From: Bradyrhizobium sp. WSM3983
GTDB taxonomy: Bacteria > Pseudomonadota > Alphaproteobacteria > Rhizobiales > Xanthobacteraceae
Direction: 5' to 3'
Length of the DNA stretch: 64,000 bases
Assembly: GCF_000473045.1 (NCBI RefSeq)
Contig: NZ_AXAY01000003.1
Location: forward strand, 62,001 to 126,000
The notes under the pieces are model-generated. The model searched no databases. It was not told the origin of the DNA and worked only from the letters and a program-made list of their open reading frames with translations. Each line of letters opens with the position of its first letter. Position 1 is the first letter of the stretch. Made by a program: the position numbers and the translations under genes. Shown piece by piece: positions 18,408 to 28,004 of the stretch.

Positions 18408-18725
18408 CTAGTTCTGCGGGATCATCCGAACGAGATCGTGCGGATTGACATAGTCGAGCTGGAACCGCGCCCGCTCATCCAGCATGTCCGGGTCGATCTT
18501 CTCGGTGCGCAACAGCGAGACACGCTGCTCGCTCCGGGCGCGCTCGCGCTTGAGCTGCGCCAGCTCGCTCGTCAGCGCGATGATCTCCTGGTCGAGCTCC
18601 TGGCGGGCGTTGAGGCCGTATTTGCCGGTATAGGCGTTGACCCCGAAATAGCCGACGATGGCCGCCGCCATCGCGTAGAGGGCAAGACCGGTCAGGATCG
18701 ATTTGAGGCGCGCGCGGGAAACCAT
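18408..18725 (-). CDS. ftsB: septum formation initiator FtsB/DivIC family protein
   Basis: This is a 105-residue protein with one N-terminal membrane segment (LTGLALYAMAAAIVGYFGVNAY) followed by a coiled coil (about residues 40-75, QELDQEIIALTSELAQLKRE) and a closing DPDMLDERARFQLDYV block. FtsB-type proteins link FtsL and FtsQ in the divisome. The start VSRARL at 18725 was chosen because the longer open frame upstream is antisense-like. Position between enolase and pdhA is the usual alphaproteobacterial one. Confidence 0.9.
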   Translation of the reverse strand: MVSRARLKSILTGLALYAMAAAIVGYFGVNAYTGKYGLNARQELDQEIIALTSELAQLKRERARSEQRVSLLRTEKIDPDMLDERARFQLDYVNPHDLVRMIPQN

Positions 18726-18777
18726 TCTGGCAAGATGGGCCAGCTTGGTTAAGGGAGTGCTAATCTCTGCTGCCAGA

Positions 18778-18885
18778 CCCTCATGGTGAGGAGGCCGCAT
18801 AGCGGCCGTCTCGAACCATGAAGGCCCAGGTATCGCTCGCGGCCATCCTTCGAGACGACCGCTGCGCGATCTCCTCAGGATAAGG
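18778..18885. repeat. dispersed inverted-repeat element (copy 2)
   Basis: An imperfect inverted repeat of about 108 bp starts CCCTCATGGTGAGGAGG and ends TCCTCAGGATAAGG, with inner words CTCGAACCATGA and TCCTTCGAGACG. It shares CCTTCGAG and CTCAGGAT words with the element at 7593-7658. No coding potential. Confidence 0.6.
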
Positions 18886-18916
18886 ACCTGCGGTGCGGCC
18901 GCGTGGTTGCCCAGCC

Positions 18917-19468
18917 TCAGCCGTGATGTTTGCCGACGTGCGCGGCGAAGGCGTCGATATAGGCTTGGAGCACGCCCTTCAGCGAGTCCTTGGTCAGGTT
19001 GCCTTCGGCATCGAAGGCGTCGCCGACCGCGTTCAGGTAGATCTCGGGCTGCTGCATGATCGGGCCGGCAATGCCCGGCAGGATGTTCTGGAGCGTCTTG
19101 GCGGCGCTGACGCCACCAAGCGGGCCCGGCGAGTTGGAGACGATGCCGACCGGCTTGCCGTTGAACGAGCTCTTGCCATAGGGGCGCGAGCCGACGTCGA
19201 TGGCATTCTTCAGCACGCCGGGGATAGCGCGATTGTATTCCGGCGTGACGAAGATGACGCCGTCGGACTTCTGCAGCTTCTCGCGGAAGGCCAGCCAGTC
19301 GGCCGGCGGCGCGCCTTCGAGATCCTGGTTGAAGAAGGAGATGCCCTCGAGCGTGACGACCTCGAGCTTGAGAGAAGCCGGTGCGAGCTTGGTGAGCGCC
19401 TTGGCGATCTTCAACGAGAAGCTGTCCTTGCGCAGGCTGCCGGCGATCACGACGATATTGTAGGCCAT
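18917..19468 (-). CDS. NAD(P)H-dependent FMN reductase
   Basis: This is a 183-residue flavodoxin-fold protein. The FMN phosphate loop is AGSLRKDSFSLKIAKAL and the second FMN motif is TPEYNRAIPGVLKNAIDVGSRP. Such proteins (ChrR/YieF/azoreductase-like) reduce quinones, chromate or azo compounds with NAD(P)H; the true substrate is unknown. Start MAYNIVV at 19468 with AAGG upstream. It is a single gene between two repeat/terminator regions. Confidence 0.9.
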   Translation of the reverse strand: MAYNIVVIAGSLRKDSFSLKIAKALTKLAPASLKLEVVTLEGISFFNQDLEGAPPADWLAFREKLQKSDGVIFVTPEYNRAIPGVLKNAIDVGSRPYGKSSFNGKPVGIVSNSPGPLGGVSAAKTLQNILPGIAGPIMQQPEIYLNAVGDAFDAEGNLTKDSLKGVLQAYIDAFAAHVGKHHG

Positions 19469-19606
19469 CAGATTTTCCTTGGGTTGCCCTTGAAACCTTG
19501 AGGGAGAAGTGCCGGGCGGCACTTAAGCGACCGGAACTGATCGATGCAAGTGCATGAACCGATCCAATTTGGAAACGCTGTGTTTCTGAAACCGTCGCCC
19601 AAAACA

Positions 19607-19632
19607 ATCGGGCCGCCAAGCGGCGGCCCGAT
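19607..19632 (-). terminator. intrinsic terminator between two minus-strand genes
   Basis: ATCGGGCCGCC (19607-19617) pairs perfectly with GGCGGCCCGAT (19622-19632) around AAGC. Read on the minus strand it is followed by TGTTTT, so it should end transcription of the oxidoreductase gene that stops at 19695. Confidence 0.75.
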
Positions 19633-19694
19633 CTTTCGTGCAAATCTGCAAAAGGGTTCAGATCGTCGGATTCCACGCCGACGAGATCAGAAGA

Positions 19695-20834
19695 TCACGA
19701 AGATTTATTCGGATTGATGAGGAATTTTTCGCCGGTGGCGCGTTTGGCGTACACCGCGATGTTGGCGGGATCGAGCGCTTCCTGAAGCGACACCACCTTG
19801 GTGTAGTGGCTGGCGAAGGTGGTCTTCAATTCACTCACGACACGCTGACGCAGCCGTCCGATGTCGGCAGGACCGATCTTCTGCAGGAACGGGGTCAAGA
19901 GCCAGCCGCCGACGCCCCAGGCCATGCCGAAGCCGCGCGGCAATTCGATCGGACGGATATCGAGTGCGCCATAGACATAGACCTGCTTGTGCACGCTGGA
20001 GCCGTAACGGCTATATTCCTTCGCGGTCTTGTTGATCGCGATTTCCATGCAGTTGAGGATGTCGCCGGCGAGCTTGCCGCCGCCGATGGCATCGAAGGCG
20101 ATGGTGGCGCCGGTCTCGACCAGCGCGGCCGTGAGATCGTCGAGGAAATCAGGCACGCTTGAATCGACAACGTATTTGGCGCCGATCTTCTTCAGGATCT
20201 CCGCCTGCTCCTTGCTGCGGACGATGTTGACGAGCCCGATGCCGTCCTTGATGCAGATCTTGTTCAGCATCTGACCGAGATTGGACGCGGCTGCCGTGTG
20301 CACCAGGGCCTTATGGCCTTCGCGCCGCATCGTCTCGGTCATGCCGAGCGCAGTGAGCGGATTGACGAACCAGGACGCGCCCTCTGCCGCCGTCGTGCCC
20401 TCGGGCAGCGGCTGACAGTCCCTCGCCTTCAGTGTCCGGTACTGCGCGTACATGGCACCGCCGATCATCGCGACCGTCTTGCCCATCAACGCCTTCGCAG
20501 CATCCGACGAGCCGGTCCTGATGACGACGCCCGCGCCCTCATTGCCGACCGGCAAGGATTGGTCGAGCCGCGCCCCCATCGCGCGCATCGCACCGTCAGG
20601 CACTTTTGCGGTGATGACGGGCGCCTGCTTGGTACCGGACGCCTTGGCTGTGCTCATATCGGCGGCGCCGACGAGCAGGCCAAGGTCGGAGGGGTTGATC
20701 GGCGCCGCCTCGATGCGGACGACGACCTCGTCGTCCGCGGGCTCGGGGGTCGGCACGTCGACGAGCGAGATCTCGAGCTCACCGCCTGTCTTGATCAGCG
20801 AACGCAGTTGCAGTCCGGTCTTGCCGTCGCTCAT
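19695..20834 (-). CDS. quinone oxidoreductase-like MDR-family dehydrogenase
   Basis: This is a 379-residue protein of the medium-chain dehydrogenase superfamily. An alcohol-dehydrogenase-like N-terminal domain (ISLVDVPTPEPADDEVVVRI, INPSDLG, VGNEGAGVV) precedes a Rossmann domain with TAAASNLGQMLNKI. Cysteine ligands for zinc are missing, which fits the quinone-oxidoreductase/enoyl-reductase branch that uses NADPH. Substrate unknown. It ends upstream of a strong terminator and lies 34 bp after enolase in the same direction, so they may be cotranscribed. Confidence 0.88.
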   Translation of the reverse strand: MSDGKTGLQLRSLIKTGGELEISLVDVPTPEPADDEVVVRIEAAPINPSDLGLLVGAADMSTAKASGTKQAPVITAKVPDGAMRAMGARLDQSLPVGNEGAGVVIRTGSSDAAKALMGKTVAMIGGAMYAQYRTLKARDCQPLPEGTTAAEGASWFVNPLTALGMTETMRREGHKALVHTAAASNLGQMLNKICIKDGIGLVNIVRSKEQAEILKKIGAKYVVDSSVPDFLDDLTAALVETGATIAFDAIGGGKLAGDILNCMEIAINKTAKEYSRYGSSVHKQVYVYGALDIRPIELPRGFGMAWGVGGWLLTPFLQKIGPADIGRLRQRVVSELKTTFASHYTKVVSLQEALDPANIAVYAKRATGEKFLINPNKSS

Positions 20835-20868
20835 GTCGATCCTCCCCTGTCCTTGTTCAAGCGCTGGC

Positions 20869-22197
<1,329 letters not shown>

Positions 22198-22328
22198 TTA
22201 CACGGAGCGCAAGCAAATGTGAACGCTTGGGCGAGCCGGTTCGACTGACGCGCGAAGAGCCTCGGATTATGCTCCGCGGCATCTGGTCCGCGCGTCCAAC
22301 CTCAATCTGAAACAGTCGGGGTAACGCC

Positions 22329-23306
22329 ATGAATCGCCGCCAGTTTCTTACTTCGAGCGCAGCCCTCCTCGCAACCCGCCCCAGTGTTGCCCTGGAAGGC
22401 CCGTTCCGGACGAAATATTTCCCGATAAGCCCGGGCATCGGCCTGCACGATCTCGCCCCCGCCCCAGACGGCACGGTCTGGTTCACCGCACAGGGCACGG
22501 GCATGCTCGGCCGGCTGGACCCGAAGGATGGCACCTTGAAGACGGTCAGCCTCGGCGACGGCGCCGCTCCGCACGGCGTGACCATCGGCCCCGACGGGGC
22601 GCCCTGGATCACCGAGGGCGGCCAGAACGCGATCGCGCGCGTCGATCCGTCCGACCTCAAGGTCACGCTGTTCCGTCTGCCCGAAAAGTTCGCCGACGCC
22701 AATCTCAACACCGGTGTGTTCGACAGAGCCGGCACCTACTGGTTCACCGGCCAGTCCGGCTATTACGGCCGCCTCGCGCCGCGATCCGGCGCGATGGACG
22801 TCTTCAAGGCGCCCAAGGGTGTCGGTCCCTACGGCATCGCTGTGACACCTAAGGGCGATGTCTGGTACGCCTCGCTCGCCGGCAGCTACATCGCGAAGAT
22901 CGATCTCGCAAGCGGCCACGCCAATGTCGTCGAGCCGCCGACCCCAGGCCAGGGCTCGCGGCGAGTCTGGTCGGATTCGAAGAGCCGGATCTGGGTCAGT
23001 GAATGGAACAGCGGCCATGTCTCGGTCCATGATCCCGCAGACGGCTCCTGGAAAACCTGGAAGCTGCCGGGCGAGCATCCCCGCACCTACGCCGTCTATG
23101 TCGACGACAGGGACAAGGTCTGGCTGACGGACTTTTCCGCCAACGCGATTGTCCGTTTCGATCCCGTGACTGAGCAGTTTAACGTGTTCGCCAGCGACAA
23201 GGCCAATGCCAATGTCCGCCAACTCGACGGCAGGCCGGGCGAACTCTGGGGCTGCGAGTCCGGCAACGACCGGATTGTGCTGATTCAGACAACCGCCGCT
23301 GGTTGA
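22329..23306 (+). CDS. virginiamycin B lyase (Vgb)-like beta-propeller protein
   Basis: This is a 325-residue protein with a short N-terminal Tat-like signal (MNRRQFLTSSAALLATRPSVA). The repeated motif DGTVWFT, DGAPWIT, GDVWYAS, KSRIWVSEW, KVWLTDF marks a six- or seven-bladed propeller of the Vgb/SMP-30 type. The twin-arginine start suggests export of a folded protein. Antibiotic lyase activity is not implied; most family members are uncharacterised, and some act as lactonases. Confidence 0.85.
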   Translation: MNRRQFLTSSAALLATRPSVALEGPFRTKYFPISPGIGLHDLAPAPDGTVWFTAQGTGMLGRLDPKDGTLKTVSLGDGAAPHGVTIGPDGAPWITEGGQNAIARVDPSDLKVTLFRLPEKFADANLNTGVFDRAGTYWFTGQSGYYGRLAPRSGAMDVFKAPKGVGPYGIAVTPKGDVWYASLAGSYIAKIDLASGHANVVEPPTPGQGSRRVWSDSKSRIWVSEWNSGHVSVHDPADGSWKTWKLPGEHPRTYAVYVDDRDKVWLTDFSANAIVRFDPVTEQFNVFASDKANANVRQLDGRPGELWGCESGNDRIVLIQTTAAG

Positions 23307-23351
23307 CGGCGGCAGCGTTTGCGTCCATCCCGACGTCTGCGAAAGGACGTT

Positions 23352-23807
23352 ATGATGGCGAAAAAATCCCTCCAGCTGGGCCGCGCGGTCGAGTGGCCGC
23401 ACACACCGGAAGAAGCCCAGCTCGACCGCATGCCCAATCCGCAAAAGGATACGGATTATCTGGTCCGTTTCACCGTGCCGGAATTCACCTCGCTCTGCCC
23501 GGTGACCGGCCAGCCCGATTTCGCCCATCTGATGATCGACTACGCACCCGGCCAATGGCTGCTGGAGTCGAAATCGCTGAAACTCTACATTGCGAGCTTC
23601 CGCAACCACGGCGCCTTCCACGAGGACTGCACCGTGATGATCGGCAAGCGCATCGCCGCAGAGATCAAGCCAAGATGGCTCCGCATCGGCGGCTATTGGT
23701 ATCCGCGCGGCGGTATTCCGATCGACGTGTTCTGGCAGACCGGCCGCGTGCCGAAAGGCCTGTGGGTGCCCGAGCAAGGCGTCGCACCCTATCGCGGCCG
23801 GGGCTAG
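23352..23807 (+). CDS. queF: NADPH-dependent 7-cyano-7-deazaguanine reductase (short type)
   Basis: This is a 151-residue QueF, which reduces preQ0 to preQ1 in queuosine synthesis. The catalytic Cys49 lies in [17 protein letters not shown], with the nearby Asp56, followed by [21 protein letters not shown]. Length fits the unimodular type. Start ATG at 23352 or 23355, with AAAGGA upstream. The rest of the queuosine genes are not in the window. The gene is 45 bp after the Vgb-like gene. Confidence 0.97.
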   Translation: MMAKKSLQLGRAVEWPHTPEEAQLDRMPNPQKDTDYLVRFTVPEFTSLCPVTGQPDFAHLMIDYAPGQWLLESKSLKLYIASFRNHGAFHEDCTVMIGKRIAAEIKPRWLRIGGYWYPRGGIPIDVFWQTGRVPKGLWVPEQGVAPYRGRG

Positions 23808-23848
23808 TTGGAGACCAATGACGTTGACGTCGAACAAGAGGCCGCGCC

Positions 23849-23935
23849 CTGATCAAATTCCTCGCGTCCCCCACGGCCCGCGAGGCGATCATCGCCAGCG
23901 GCATGGAGCCGGTCTCGGCTGACGGAGCGAAATAA
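23849..23935 (+). pseudogene. remnant of an ABC substrate-binding protein C-terminus (ModA-like)
   Basis: Twenty-eight codons, LIKFLASPTAREAIIASGMEP then VSADGAK and a TAA stop, read like the last helix of molybdate/extracellular solute-binding proteins (LIKFLASPEA...SGLEP). The frame extends only a few codons to the left and has no start. Nothing else of the gene is present, so it is a decayed fragment after queF. Confidence 0.65.
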
Positions 23936-23964
23936 CGCGTCGCAGCCGACAGGAGTGGCAGCGA

Positions 23965-24417
23965 CTACGGCACGACCAATACCGGCACGCTTCCGTTGAC
24001 GAGAACTTCGGACGTCTGACTTCCCAGAAACAGCTTCCTGAGGCCGCGACGCCCATGAGAAGCCATGACAATCAAATCGCAGCTTCTGGACTTTGCCGTT
24101 TCGACAATCGCGGTGGCTGGGTGCGCATTCGGAATGTGTAAGAGTTCGACCGACAGCCCGCTCCGCTCGGCCATGGCTCGAGCTTGATCGAGCACTTTGC
24201 CTGCCCGCTCCTTGCAGGCCGCGTCAAAGCTAGCAATCTCTCCCTGCGAAGGAATCCATCCCGAGTCGTGTCCGCCGCCATAATCGATCGGCAGCGGTTC
24301 AGTCACGGTGACGATTGTCGCCTTGGCATTCAAGGCCTTTGCGAGAGCAATTCCATGCTCGACGCCCCTTCTTGCGACATCCGAACCATCGGTGCTCAAG
24401 AGGATATTGGCGTACAT
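23965..24417 (-). CDS. universal stress protein (UspA family)
   Basis: This is a 150-residue single Usp domain. It begins MYANILLSTDGSDVARRGVEHG and ends with the ATP-binding motif ASHGRRGLRKLFLGSQTSEVL. The conserved glycine-rich GRRG-x8-GS pattern is present, so it probably binds ATP. Start MYANILL at 24417 has GGAGCC nearby; longer start has an unrelated basic tail. It is a lone gene, convergent with the fragment to its left. Confidence 0.92.
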   Translation of the reverse strand: MYANILLSTDGSDVARRGVEHGIALAKALNAKATIVTVTEPLPIDYGGGHDSGWIPSQGEIASFDAACKERAGKVLDQARAMAERSGLSVELLHIPNAHPATAIVETAKSRSCDLIVMASHGRRGLRKLFLGSQTSEVLVNGSVPVLVVP

Positions 24418-24617
24418 TCGGTGGCTCCTTGCTGCTCGCCCCCGCACGTGATGCTCCCGAATATGGTCCGATCCCGGGCTCCGGTCTATCGGCTTTTATC
24501 TCAATCTCGATATCTATGTTGCGCATCACGGTCGAGCGGCTTCGCTCTACTGAGCGAACGGTGAGACTTGGTTTAAGATTGAAGGGATTGCGCTGCCGTT
24601 CGAATTCAATACTTTCG

Positions 24618-25829
24618 TCAGGCCCGCGCGTCCGACGGTGCCCGCGGCTTGAGCAGCGCAGCGCAGGCAAGGCCGAGCAGCACCATGAGCACGGCACTCG
24701 CGACCAGGGTCGGCCCCTTGCCCGTGTGCGCAAGCCCGAACCCGTAGGCGAGCGGACCGACCGTCTGGCCCATGAAGAAAAAGAACGAGTGCAGCGACAT
24801 CGCTGTCGCCCGCGCCTCAACCGACAGCTCGCTGGCGAACACCTGCAAGCAGCCATGGATCATGTAGAAGCCCCAGCCCATCAGCAGCATGATGGCGAAT
24901 TGGACCTTCCAGCCGGGCCCGAATGCGAGTGCCGCGAGCTGGAGCGCGACGAGGCTCGCACCCGCGATCATCATGCCCTTGACGCCCAGTCGCGGCAGGA
25001 AGCGTGAGACCGTGAACGTGTAGAAGAGACCGCCGACCGCGAAACCCGCGATCACGATCCCCGCGATCGACAGCGAGGTCTCGCCGAGATCGAACAGCAA
25101 GGCGGCGATGAAGGGAAACAGGCCGAACACGCAGCAGCCCTCGACGAACACGGCAGAATAGCAATAGCGCGCGTTGGGATTGGCGAGGATGGTGCGATAG
25201 CCCTGCCGCAACGTCTTCAGATCGCTCTTCGGCGGTGCCGTCAGCGCGGCCCCGCGAAAGCCCGCCGCGACCGCGATGGCCGCGATCAGCCCGAGCGCGC
25301 CGATGATCACGAGCACGCCGCGCCAGCCGACGAGATCGCCGATGATGCCCGAGGCGGTCGCGCCGAGCAGATTGCCGGTCATCGAACCCGCCAGCGTGCG
25401 CCCGATCGCCACCTGCCGTTTCGCCGGCGCGACGAGATCGGCGGTGAGGCCGAGCGCAACCGGAAACACCCCGCCGGAGGCGATGCCCGCGAGCATGCGG
25501 CTCGCGAACAGACCCGAGAACGATGTGGAAAGCGCGCCCAGAATGCAGGCGACGCCGAGCAGCGCCAGGCACAGCGTCATCAGCCGCGCCTTGCCGAACA
25601 AGTCGGCCGCCGCGCCGACGATCGGCTGGATCAGCGCGTAGATCAGCGCATAGCCGGCCGCGATGCTCGCCGCCGTCGTGATGCTGATCGAAAATTCTTC
25701 CGCAACATGCGGCAGCACCGGATCGAGCGCGCGCGTCGACAACGCAGCGGAGAAGCTGGCGAGCGCGATGATATTGATCGCAGGCGGAAATTTTTGATCG
25801 TATGCCGGCCTGGCGACGGGCTCGTGCAT
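24618..25829 (-). CDS. MFS transporter
   Basis: This is a 403-residue protein of about 12 predicted membrane segments with the MFS signature DLFGKARLMTLC after helix 2. Its profile (drug/proton antiporter-like, YnfM/arabinose-efflux type) suggests an exporter of unknown substrate. Its start ATG overlaps the kdsA stop by one base (TGATG), so it is translated from the kdsA message. A hairpin TTCGCTC/GAGCGAA at 24541-24558 lies after the stop. Confidence 0.9.
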   Translation of the reverse strand: MHEPVARPAYDQKFPPAINIIALASFSAALSTRALDPVLPHVAEEFSISITTAASIAAGYALIYALIQPIVGAAADLFGKARLMTLCLALLGVACILGALSTSFSGLFASRMLAGIASGGVFPVALGLTADLVAPAKRQVAIGRTLAGSMTGNLLGATASGIIGDLVGWRGVLVIIGALGLIAAIAVAAGFRGAALTAPPKSDLKTLRQGYRTILANPNARYCYSAVFVEGCCVFGLFPFIAALLFDLGETSLSIAGIVIAGFAVGGLFYTFTVSRFLPRLGVKGMMIAGASLVALQLAALAFGPGWKVQFAIMLLMGWGFYMIHGCLQVFASELSVEARATAMSLHSFFFFMGQTVGPLAYGFGLAHTGKGPTLVASAVLMVLLGLACAALLKPRAPSDARA

Positions 25830-26686
25830 CAGCGCGCAGAACCCTTGGCAAGCGTATCGAACGCCATCAGGGTGCGGATCAGCCCTTCGAACTCACGCAG
25901 CGGCACCATGTTCGGGCCGTCGGAAGGCGCGCAATCCGGATCGGGGTGAGTCTCGATAAAGACGCCGGCGACGCCGACGGCCACGGCCGCGCGCGCCAGC
26001 ACCGGCACGAATTCGCGCTCGCCGCCGGAAGAAGCGCCCTTCCCGCCCGGCTGCTGCACCGAATGGGTGGCATCGAAGATCACGGGCGAGCCGGTCGTGC
26101 GCGCCATGATGGGCAGCGCGCGCATGTCGGAGACCAGCGTGTTGTAGCCGAAGGAGGCACCGCGCTCGGTGACGAGCACGTTGGGATTATTGGCGCTGGT
26201 GATCTTGCTCACGACATTCGTCATGTCCCAGGGCGCCAGGAATTGCCCCTTCTTGACGTTGACCACCTTGCCGGTTGCCGCCGCGGCGAGCAGCAGATCG
26301 GTCTGCCGGCACAGGAAGGCCGGGATCTGCAAGACGTCGACGGCCTGCGCCACGTCGGCGCATTGCGCGGCATCGTGCACGTCGGTCAGCACGGGCAAGC
26401 CCAGCGAGGAACGGATCTCGGCGAAGATCGGCAGCGACTGCGCCAAGCCAAGGCCGCGCGCCGCCGACGCGCTGGTGCGGTTGGCCTTGTCGAAGGAAGT
26501 CTTGTAGACGAGGCCGATCTTCAGCCGCGCGGCGATCTCCTTCAGCGCGGAGGCGACCTCCAGCGCATGCTGGCGGCTTTCGAGCTGGCACGGCCCGGCA
26601 ATGATCGAGATCGGCAGATCATTGCCGAATTCGACCGTGCCAACGCTGACGACCGGGGCCGCGGATGATGAAGAGCTCAAGGCCAA
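25829..26686 (-). CDS. kdsA: 3-deoxy-8-phosphooctulonate (KDO-8-phosphate) synthase
   Basis: This is a 285-residue enzyme joining arabinose-5-phosphate and phosphoenolpyruvate for lipopolysaccharide core synthesis. Signatures include [50 protein letters not shown] and [17 protein letters not shown]. The second Cys is not the metal Cys of class II enzymes by position alone, so I do not assign a metal class. It is cotranscribed with the MFS gene. Confidence 0.97.
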   Translation of the reverse strand: MALSSSSSAAPVVSVGTVEFGNDLPISIIAGPCQLESRQHALEVASALKEIAARLKIGLVYKTSFDKANRTSASAARGLGLAQSLPIFAEIRSSLGLPVLTDVHDAAQCADVAQAVDVLQIPAFLCRQTDLLLAAAATGKVVNVKKGQFLAPWDMTNVVSKITSANNPNVLVTERGASFGYNTLVSDMRALPIMARTTGSPVIFDATHSVQQPGGKGASSGGEREFVPVLARAAVAVGVAGVFIETHPDPDCAPSDGPNMVPLREFEGLIRTLMAFDTLAKGSAR

Positions 26687-26816
26687 TTCCCTCGTTTTGC
26701 CGCGACCATAGCCGCGATGAGGGGCCGATCAACCCGATTCGGCCCGGGCTGCCAGAATATCAGGGTTGCGCGAGGGGTCCCCGTCGCAACCCATTGCAAC
26801 CCTTGCCGGACGGGCG

Positions 26817-27143
26817 CTATTTGACCGACGAGAAGGCGGTCGGCGTCAGCAGCTGGCTGACGATGTTACCGACGATCTGGCCGTCCGCTTCGCTCTCGGC
26901 GCGCGCCTTCATCCAGTCCGGGTCGGTCATGAACTTGCCCCACTTCGCCTCGCGATCGGCAAGCGACTCCCAGGCCAGGAAATAGGTCAGCTCCTGGTTG
27001 GATTCACCGATCAGCGTAGTGAAGAAGCCGGCCTGGCGGATGCCGTGCTTCTCCCAGACCTTCAGCGTCACCGTCTCGAACCGCTTCAACAGCGCCGGCA
27101 GGCGGCCGGGCAGGCAGCGATAGACGCGCATTTCGTAGATCAT
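26817..27143 (-). CDS. NIPSNAP family protein
   Basis: This is a 108-residue dimeric alpha-beta barrel-like protein beginning MIYEMRVYRCLPGRLPALLKRFE, the usual NIPSNAP start; later YFLAWESLADREAKW. Function is unknown in bacteria. The start at 27143 was chosen over a longer frame with no conserved residues. It is divergent from the OmpR-type regulator; the direct-repeat operator at 27256 lies between them. Confidence 0.92.
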   Translation of the reverse strand: MIYEMRVYRCLPGRLPALLKRFETVTLKVWEKHGIRQAGFFTTLIGESNQELTYFLAWESLADREAKWGKFMTDPDWMKARAESEADGQIVGNIVSQLLTPTAFSSVK

Positions 27144-27255
27144 TGTTGTTTTTCTCCCTGAACAGGTCGGGCGGTTATAGCGATCGGCCCGGAGGCTGTC
27201 TTGAGCCCTGCCCGGCTGCCCCCCGCGGCGTTTCGCGCATGGCTGGTCCTGTTCC

Positions 27256-27272
27256 CGCAATGCTGCCGCAAT
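27256..27272 (+). promoter_or_regulatory. direct-repeat operator CGCAATGCTGCCGCAAT
   Basis: Two CCGCAATG words are 11 bp apart (27255-27262 and 27266-27273), the spacing typical for OmpR/PhoP-type dimers. The same 17-mer with one change recurs at 29408-29424 before the methyltransferase. It lies 44 bp upstream of the regulator start, in a good place for autoregulation. Confidence 0.6.
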
Positions 27273-27316
27273 GATCGGGTCGCTAGAAGGGTTCAATGGG
27301 GTTGAGGTGCCGGATC

Positions 27317-27994
27317 ATGCGGATTTTGCTCGTCGAGGATGAGGCGGAGATGGCGACAGCGCTTTCGTCGGCGCTCAGGCGCTACGATATGGTGGTGGAT
27401 CACGCCCCCACCCTTGCAGACGCGGAGGAAGCGATTTCCGCCGACGTCCATGCCGCCGTCCTGCTCGACCGCCAGCTTCCCGACGGCGACGGCCTCGCCC
27501 TGATCCCGAAGCTTCGCGCCCGCGCCGACGGCGTGCCGATCATCGTCCTGACCGCGCGCGGCGAGCTCGCCGACCGCATCGCCGGGCTCGACAGCGGCGC
27601 CGACGATTATCTCGCCAAGCCGTTCGCGGTCGAGGAGTTATTGGCGCGACTGCGTGCGGTGCTGCGGCGGCCAGCGGGCCTGTCTCCGGACGTCATCCGC
27701 GCCGGCCGCCTCGCCTTCGATGTCGGCCATCGCGAGGCCAACATCGACGGCCAGCCGTTCGAGCTGCCACGCCGCGAGCTCCTGGTGCTCGAAGCCCTGA
27801 TCCGCCGGATGGGCCGCACGGTGCTGCGCTCGGCACTCGAAGAGGCCGTCTACAATTTCGACGACGAGATCCAATCGAATGCGCTGGACACCCATGTCTC
27901 GCGGCTGCGCCGCAAGCTCACTGATGCCGATGCCGGCGTGGAGATCCACGGCATTCGCGGCGTCGGCTATCTCCTGAAGAAGCTGCCAACCTGA
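27317..27994 (+). CDS. OmpR/PhoB-type response regulator
   Basis: This is a 225-residue protein. The receiver has the EDE acidic cluster, phospho-acceptor Asp51 in LLDRQLPDG, Thr in VLTARG and Lys in YLAKPF. The C-terminal winged helix reads LPRREL, then NALDTHVSRLRRKL. Start ATG at 27317. The sensor kinase gene follows 10 bp after the stop, so they form an operon. The shared direct repeat suggests it acts at its own promoter and at the methyltransferase gene. Confidence 0.95.
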   Translation: MRILLVEDEAEMATALSSALRRYDMVVDHAPTLADAEEAISADVHAAVLLDRQLPDGDGLALIPKLRARADGVPIIVLTARGELADRIAGLDSGADDYLAKPFAVEELLARLRAVLRRPAGLSPDVIRAGRLAFDVGHREANIDGQPFELPRRELLVLEALIRRMGRTVLRSALEEAVYNFDDEIQSNALDTHVSRLRRKLTDADAGVEIHGIRGVGYLLKKLPT

Positions 27995-28004
27995 AGAAGC
28001 CAAC

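Noticed and set aside
18408..19676. 422-codon minus-strand frame around ftsB
   Set aside because: The N-terminal part is a shadow of the FMN reductase gene; only the last 105 codons are FtsB.
24541..24558. Hairpin TTCGCTC/GAGCGAA after the MFS gene as a terminator
   Set aside because: The stem is only seven bases, 60 bases from the stop, with no T-run; noted in the gene entry only.
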